Shown here: piece after piece, positions 16,146 to 20,007 of the stretch
Layout: every line of letters starts with the position of its first letter
Numbering within the stretch: the stretch's first letter is position 1
Source: Chlamydiales bacterium
GTDB lineage: Bacteria > Chlamydiota > Chlamydiia > Chlamydiales > FEN-1388
Length of the DNA stretch: 20,007 bases
Direction: 5' to 3'
Assembly: GCA_021372185.1 (NCBI GenBank)
Contig: JAJFUY010000001.1
Location: 1-20,007, forward strand
Position numbers and translations under genes: made by a program
The notes under the pieces: model-generated
What the model saw: the letters and a program-made list of their open reading frames with translations, nothing else
The model's database searches: none
Told to the model about the DNA's origin: nothing

Positions 16146-16174
16146 GGGACCGGAGGCTACCCCCCCTTTTTTTT
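16146..16174 (+). terminator. Weak possible terminator
   Basis: GGAGG-CTA-CCCCC could form a short stem with one A-C mismatch, directly before eight T. The stem is poor, so termination here is uncertain. Confidence 0.3.
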
Positions 16175-16229
16175 AACAAAAGTGATTGAGTGTTGCTATT
16201 TTTTCATGAGTTTAGTAAATACTAAAAAT

Positions 16230-16745
16230 ATGAAAAGATATTTGAGTATTTTGCTTTTGGCTACCAGTTGTGGGTCTTTAATTAATGGCTCTCACCAGTC
16301 TATTCCTGTTACGACGAATCCGCCTGGCGCTACCATAACTGAGACACAAACTCAAGATAGTGCACTTTCTCCTTCTGTCCTAGACCTCAAGCGTGATCGT
16401 GATTATGTACTTACTATCACCAAAGAAGGGTATGAAACCAAGACTGTGAAAATTGAGCACGTGATTAGTGGCACTGCTGCCGGAAACCTTGTGGGTTTAA
16501 CCTTTTTAGGGACGGCGATTGATAATGCCACGGGAGCTGCCTGGGATCTAAAGCCAGAAAACATTGTGGTAACCCTTACTCCCTTGTCGCCAGAAGAAAA
16601 AGCCACTCAAGCCCAATTACTCAATAAAGACACACTCCAAAGTCAGCTGGCGGCTCTAGAACAGCTGAAAAGTTCCAATCTCTTGACAGACTCTCAGTAT
16701 ACTGTCCTTCGCAACCTTACCATCCAAACCGTCAACGCTGGTTAG
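16230..16745 (+). CDS. PEGA-domain putative lipoprotein with SHOCT-like C-terminus
   Basis: Starting at the ATG at 16230, the 171-residue protein begins MKRYLSILLLATSC, a short hydrophobic signal with a possible, slightly off-consensus lipobox ending at C14. A GTG at 16182 and an ATG at 16206 lie in frame upstream, but they would put non-signal sequence ahead of it, so 16230 was preferred although no start has a strong ribosome-binding site. SIPVTTNPPGATITETQTQD then DLKRDRDYVLTITKEGYETK matches the PEGA repeat, a small beta domain of cell-surface proteins. The ending QLAALEQLKSSNLLTDSQYT resembles a SHOCT motif. A Gly/Ala hydrophobic segment (ISGTAAGNLVGLTFLGTAID) lies between. It is probably anchored in the outer or inner membrane; its partner is unknown. 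It precedes the secreted beta-helix gene by 77 bp. Confidence 0.72.
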   Translation: MKRYLSILLLATSCGSLINGSHQSIPVTTNPPGATITETQTQDSALSPSVLDLKRDRDYVLTITKEGYETKTVKIEHVISGTAAGNLVGLTFLGTAIDNATGAAWDLKPENIVVTLTPLSPEEKATQAQLLNKDTLQSQLAALEQLKSSNLLTDSQYTVLRNLTIQTVNAG

Positions 16746-16822
16746 AGTACTGGTGCTTGATTAATACTGTATAAAGTTTTAAGGTAAATTAAAGCTTAAA
16801 ACTCAAAACTAAAAGGATTTTT

Positions 16823-18139
16823 ATGTACAAAATGCTTGCAGCTTTTATGATAGCCTGCACACGGGTAACCTGTCTTTTTGGAGCAGAGGTTACAGTAACA
16901 ACGGCGCTTCAGCTTACAGAAGCCATTAATGACTTTGCAGAAAATGCCACAGAAACTTCAAAAATTATCGTTTCTGGTACTATTCAAGGCAACTTTAGCG
17001 TGCCTCAAACAAATCATCCTATAATTCTTAAAGGAAAAAAGGGCTCAAATGCTGCTTTAGATGGTCAACAAGATGGAACTGTCTTACTAGTTAATCTTGG
17101 AGCAACAGTCTATGTGAAACATCTTACTATCAAAAATGGTCAGAATGATTCTATCAAAAATGGTGGAGGTATAACAAATTTTGGTCATATGCATCTTAAA
17201 GACTGCATAGTCACCAACTGCACAAGCGATACAACTAACCAATATGCCACATTTTTTGGTGGCGGTATCTACAATGCCAATAAAATGGATATCAGACAAT
17301 GTGTCGTTACATTAAATAGCGCTGACCGTGGTGGTGGCATTTATAACCTCAATGAGATGCATATTTCAGATTCTGATATCAGAGACAATGCTCTTTCTCC
17401 AGTACCTAGATATGGGTATGGAGCGGGTATTTTTAATGAAGGGTACATGACGGTCTCAAAATCAAACATACATGGAAATGCCTCTCCTAATGGTTTTGCA
17501 GGTGGTGTGTATACTGAAGGTAAAATGTATATTAAAGATTCTAACATATTCAATAACTCGGCTTTAAACAACTGCGGTGGCATTGAAAATGATGTGTACC
17601 TAAATATGGATACATGCAAGATCTACAATAACACTGCAGGTGCCGATGGTGGCGGTGTGTATAACGACTACGGAGATATGGTAATTAAAAATTGCTCAAT
17701 TTATGACAATACATCCCAAGAAGGTGATGGCGGTGGTATTGCTAACGTATGGAACCTCAAAATATCCAATTCTACAGTTAGAAACAATCAAGCACTTAAT
17801 GGAAATGGCGGTGGTATTTCTAATAGCTGGCTTTTATTAGCAGATAAAACAGAAATATTAGGCAATTCTGCTCTACAAGGGTATGGTGGCGGCGTTATTA
17901 ACTTTGGCAATAGATTTTATGACTTAATGTTTGCCACTATTTCTCATTCCACAATCGAGAAAAATCACGCCTTAGTAGGTGGTGGTATTGCAAATGAAGA
18001 CGGAGCTAAATTAGAGCTTCTCCACTCAAAAGTATATAAGAATACAGCAACTGCAGGTAACGGTGGAATTGATAGTCCTCCACCAAGTGAGCTGTATGAA
18101 CATAAATCAAAAGTATACGAAAACCTTTCCATTCCCTAA
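16823..18139 (+). CDS. Secreted right-handed beta-helix protein with GGxI / [IV]xxN repeats (Pmp-passenger-like)
   Basis: This 438-residue protein has an N-terminal signal peptide (MYKMLAAFMIACTRVTCLFG, then AEVTV). From residue 114 to about 416 it has twelve GG[GA][IV]-type motifs at 24-32 residue spacing, for example GGGITNFG, GGGIYNANKM, GGGIYNLNEM, GAGIFNEGYM, GGGVYNDYG and GGGIANVW. They alternate with [IV]xxN motifs such as IFNNSA, IYNNTA, IRDNAL and VYKNTA. One turn per repeat is typical of right-handed parallel beta-helices (pectin-lyase fold), and the pair of motifs recalls the GGAI/FxxN repeats of chlamydial polymorphic membrane proteins. Unlike those, it ends shortly after the last repeat (SKVYENLSIP) with no autotransporter barrel. 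It would therefore be released or held by another factor; adhesin or polysaccharide-acting roles are both possible. The start has AAAAGGA just upstream. A strong terminator follows. Confidence 0.85.
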   Translation: MYKMLAAFMIACTRVTCLFGAEVTVTTALQLTEAINDFAENATETSKIIVSGTIQGNFSVPQTNHPIILKGKKGSNAALDGQQDGTVLLVNLGATVYVKHLTIKNGQNDSIKNGGGITNFGHMHLKDCIVTNCTSDTTNQYATFFGGGIYNANKMDIRQCVVTLNSADRGGGIYNLNEMHISDSDIRDNALSPVPRYGYGAGIFNEGYMTVSKSNIHGNASPNGFAGGVYTEGKMYIKDSNIFNNSALNNCGGIENDVYLNMDTCKIYNNTAGADGGGVYNDYGDMVIKNCSIYDNTSQEGDGGGIANVWNLKISNSTVRNNQALNGNGGGISNSWLLLADKTEILGNSALQGYGGGVINFGNRFYDLMFATISHSTIEKNHALVGGGIANEDGAKLELLHSKVYKNTATAGNGGIDSPPPSELYEHKSKVYENLSIP

Positions 18140-18142
18140 TAA

Positions 18143-18175
18143 TTTGTCCCCCTCAGTCTATGAGGGGGACAATTT
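18143..18175 (+). terminator. Intrinsic terminator after the beta-helix gene
   Basis: A perfect 12-bp stem, TTGTCCCCCTCA with TGAGGGGGACAA, closes the loop GTCTA and is followed by TTTT. It begins 4 bp after the stop codon. Confidence 0.93.
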
Positions 18176-18192
18176 TACCCATACAATGTGAC

Positions 18193-18221
18193 TTGAAATG
18201 CATCAGGATTCGAGGTATTGT
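18193..18221 (+). promoter_or_regulatory. Probable sigma-70-type promoter of idi
   Basis: TTGAAA (18193-18198), a 17-base spacer and TATTGT (18216-18221). Transcription would start near 18228, which favours the ATG at 18248 over the upstream in-frame start at 18218, since that codon lies within the -10 region. Confidence 0.65.
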
Positions 18222-18247
18222 ATTACGCACAATTGCTCGAGGTAAGA

Positions 18248-18784
18248 ATGGAAGAACAGGTTGTTTTGGTGGATGATCATGATGTGCAGATTGGGACATA
18301 TCCCAAGCAACAGGCACATATTGATGGGCTTTTACATCGTGCGTTATCGGTGTTTATATTCAACTCAAAGCATGAAATTCTTATTCATCAAAGAGCGCAT
18401 TCTAAGTACCATTCTGGCGGCCTTTGGACAAATGCCTGCTGTAGCCATCCCCGTGTTGGAGAAGCGGCTTTTGATGCCGCCAACAGACGTCTTAAAGAAG
18501 AAATGGGTATCACATGCTCATTAACGCCCGTGTTTACGTTTATTTATAAGGCTCAAGTGGGCGCACTTACCGAGCATGAGTTTGACCATGTATTTATTGG
18601 AACATATGATGGCCCTGTATCGCCTGATCCAGAAGAAGTAGCTGCCTATAAATGGATCGCGGCCGATGACCTTCAAAAGGAGATGCAACGAACACCTGAG
18701 CTATTTACCCCTTGGTTTCATATAGCGCTACCTAAGGTGCTGCATTCTTTTTCTGATAATCATTACGCCACCGGTTCATGTTAG
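18248..18784 (+). CDS. idi: Type I isopentenyl-diphosphate delta-isomerase
   Basis: A 178-residue cytoplasmic enzyme that interconverts isopentenyl and dimethylallyl diphosphate, the two C5 precursors of quinone side chains and undecaprenyl carriers. Motifs fit the Nudix-like type I family: AHIDGLLHRALSVFIF with likely metal ligands H24 and H30, GGLWTNACCSHP with catalytic Cys at C65 and ligand H67, the degenerate Nudix box AANRRLKEEMGI (78-89), and LTEHEFDHVF with the E109/E111 pair that includes the catalytic acid. The length matches E. coli Idi (182). The ATG at 18248 was chosen because GAGGT precedes it and because a longer frame from 18218 would begin inside the promoter. It stands alone between a terminator and the next promoter. 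The NACCSHP form is closer to that of eukaryotic enzymes than to E. coli NSVCGHP. Confidence 0.94.
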   Translation: MEEQVVLVDDHDVQIGTYPKQQAHIDGLLHRALSVFIFNSKHEILIHQRAHSKYHSGGLWTNACCSHPRVGEAAFDAANRRLKEEMGITCSLTPVFTFIYKAQVGALTEHEFDHVFIGTYDGPVSPDPEEVAAYKWIAADDLQKEMQRTPELFTPWFHIALPKVLHSFSDNHYATGSC

Positions 18785-18822
18785 GAATATGCCCTCTCTA
18801 TGAAATTTTTTTAAGTATATAA

Positions 18823-18851
18823 TTGCAATTTTATTTAAGCCTCTTTATAAT
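18823..18851 (+). promoter_or_regulatory. Probable sigma-70-type promoter of the Clp-like ATPase gene
   Basis: TTGCAA (18823-18828), a 17-base spacer and a perfect TATAAT (18846-18851), 23 bp before the ATG at 18875. Confidence 0.68.
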
Positions 18852-18874
18852 AAACTAAAAAATTTAGGATTATT

Positions 18875-20007
18875 ATGAAAGTTGGCTCTTTTTTTTCGTC
18901 TCCAGTACTCACTGAAGTTCATGTATCCCCTGCAAAAAAAGCCCCTCTTTTTGATCCGATTCTTTTTTCTATTAATCAAAGCACCTCCCATTGGGACAAA
19001 TTTAAAGATGTATTCAAATCTCGCTCTGATTTTCGCAAGTCTATTGAGGCAATGGCCTCTGTTCAGGATCCGCCATTAAGTGACGTGGCAAATGCATTTT
19101 CTTCGAGTGATTATCACGTATTACGTAAGCCCTTGCGTACTATTTTAAAAAACTTGACGCGACAAGGGTTGGGTGATTTATTTACACTGCTGGTTGATAA
19201 ATCTATTGAACAAGGACGTCATGATTCTTTACATCGCTGCCTGGCGCTTATAACGCCTCAAGAACTTGAGCCGTTAGTAAAAGAGGGTATTGCGGCAAGT
19301 ACTATGACACCGGAGGAAACCCTTCAGGTATTTGCCCTAGCCGAAAAAGAATACCGTAAACTTGTAACGAGTACAGAACAATCGTTTACCGATAAACACG
19401 TGCATACGTTTGGGCGTATGGTGCGAAATTTTCTTGATGCCTGCTTACTTTCGTTTAGAATTTCGGATATTGGTTCAGAGGTCACATCAATATGGGAAGC
19501 TAATGAAAAGATTATGGGCTATACAAGGCTTTTGAGCGGACCCATTATTATGTTTACAGCCCTCTGTACTGTGTGTCCAGTCGCGGTTGCTTTTGCAGTT
19601 ACCGCAGTTCTTTCCCTCACTATTGGGCTTGGGGCGTTAATCTATATAAAATGGTTTCAAGAGAGCCCTGAAACCATCTATTTAACTACAAACTTACTTG
19701 AGCAGGCAAAGGAAGGCGCTTTGACGCCTGTATTTGCACGCGAAGCTGAAATCGATGAAGTGTTGCAGGCACTTGCATCCTCTAGTGATAGCCATAGATC
19801 TCACCCGCTTCTTTGCGGCCCGTCAGGGGTTGGTAAAACAGAAATTGTACGTGGTATTGCTCAGCGTTTAGCTACTGGCAATGTTCCTGATTGTTTAAAA
19901 GGTAAAAAACTCATCTCAATTAACACAGCTGACCTTGTGGATAAACATATGAATAGTGGCGGTGATGATAAGCTGATGAGCGTTTTAAATAAGATGGGCA
20001 AAAACAA
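18875..20007 (+). CDS. Clp-like AAA+ ATPase with N-terminal membrane hairpin (5' part, runs off right edge)
   Basis: The frame is open from the ATG at 18875 (AGGA upstream) to the end of the window, 377 codons, so the rest lies outside. Residues 1 to about 220 are a mixed helical domain I do not recognise. Residues about 222-262 are strongly hydrophobic (GPIIMFTALC to GLGALIYIKWF), enough for two membrane helices. Then comes a ClpA/ClpB-like first ATPase module: LLEQAKEGALTPVFAREAEI, LLCGPSGVGKTEIVRGIAQR with the Walker A motif GPSGVGKT (315-322), and ATGNVPDCLKGKKLISINTADLV, the usual Clp sequence following it. Ordinary ClpA/B/C proteins are soluble and start with a Clp N-domain. This one lacks that domain and looks membrane-anchored, perhaps handling proteins at the inner membrane. 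Walker B, arginine fingers and any second module are beyond the edge, so ATPase activity cannot be judged. Confidence 0.82.
   Translation, partial: MKVGSFFSSPVLTEVHVSPAKKAPLFDPILFSINQSTSHWDKFKDVFKSRSDFRKSIEAMASVQDPPLSDVANAFSSSDYHVLRKPLRTILKNLTRQGLGDLFTLLVDKSIEQGRHDSLHRCLALITPQELEPLVKEGIAASTMTPEETLQVFALAEKEYRKLVTSTEQSFTDKHVHTFGRMVRNFLDACLLSFRISDIGSEVTSIWEANEKIMGYTRLLSGPIIMFTALCTVCPVAVAFAVTAVLSLTIGLGALIYIKWFQESPETIYLTTNLLEQAKEGALTPVFAREAEIDEVLQALASSSDSHRSHPLLCGPSGVGKTEIVRGIAQRLATGNVPDCLKGKKLISINTADLVDKHMNSGGDDKLMSVLNKMGKN

Noticed and set aside
16746..16822. Promoter for the beta-helix gene (TATAAA near 16770 or TTGATT near 16757)
   Set aside because: No -35/-10 pair with good matches and 16-18 base spacing could be made; co-transcription with the lipoprotein is equally possible.

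Overview
The window looks like chromosome of a chlamydia-related (environmental Chlamydiae, amoeba-symbiont type) bacterium. The grounds are: hrcA-grpE-dnaK in that order, behind a CIRCE-like operator, with a long-tailed HrcA as in Chlamydia; a VIT/CCC1-like membrane gene directly before a P1B-4 metal ATPase, a pair I recall from Chlamydia trachomatis (CT728/CT727); a secreted GGxI / [IV]xxN beta-helix protein reminiscent of Pmp passenger domains; and large Ala/Ser/Thr/Asn-rich proteins of the kind found among chlamydial secreted effectors. Base composition is moderate and AT-leaning. The assignment is an inference, since there is no rRNA here and no search could be run. I saw no tRNA, rRNA, CRISPR or transposase gene.

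Layout. Minus strand, 1-4737: two co-oriented genes, a 1418-residue low-complexity/helical protein and a partial helical protein running off the left edge. Everything further right is on the plus strand. 4929-7671: a metal-efflux pair (VIT-like transporter, then P1B-4 ATPase) that is almost certainly one operon. 7685-7938 and 10752-11018: two copies, in opposite orientation, of a ~255-267 bp palindromic repeat element, bracketing a large NAD-type glutamate dehydrogenase gene (8041-10746). 11027-14914: the heat-shock operon with CIRCE-like operator, promoter, hrcA, grpE, dnaK and two tandem hairpin terminators. 14964-15578: a Phd/YefM-RelE type toxin-antitoxin module with its own promoter and a palindrome in the promoter spacer. 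15658-16145: a gene of unknown function that reads as frameshifted. 16230-16745: a PEGA-domain putative lipoprotein. 16823-18139: a secreted right-handed beta-helix protein followed by a perfect 12-bp-stem terminator. 18193-18784: promoter and type I isopentenyl-diphosphate isomerase. 18823 to the right edge: promoter and the first 377 codons of a Clp-like AAA+ ATPase with an N-terminal transmembrane hairpin.

How the parts relate. The heat-shock operon is a self-contained circuit: HrcA represses through CIRCE while DnaK and GrpE refold clients. The metal pair would export or sequester Fe(II)/Co(II)/Mn(II)-like ions. GDH links glutamate to 2-oxoglutarate and NADH, and Idi balances IPP and DMAPP. 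The beta-helix protein, lipoprotein and long minus-strand proteins look like surface or host-facing products.

The most unusual structure is the inverted pair of palindromic elements around the GDH gene. Each begins 5-13 bp after a stop codon, and the right copy ends 8 bp before the heat-shock operator. The frameshifted gene, the membrane-anchored Clp-like ATPase and the barrel-less Pmp-like protein are the next best leads.
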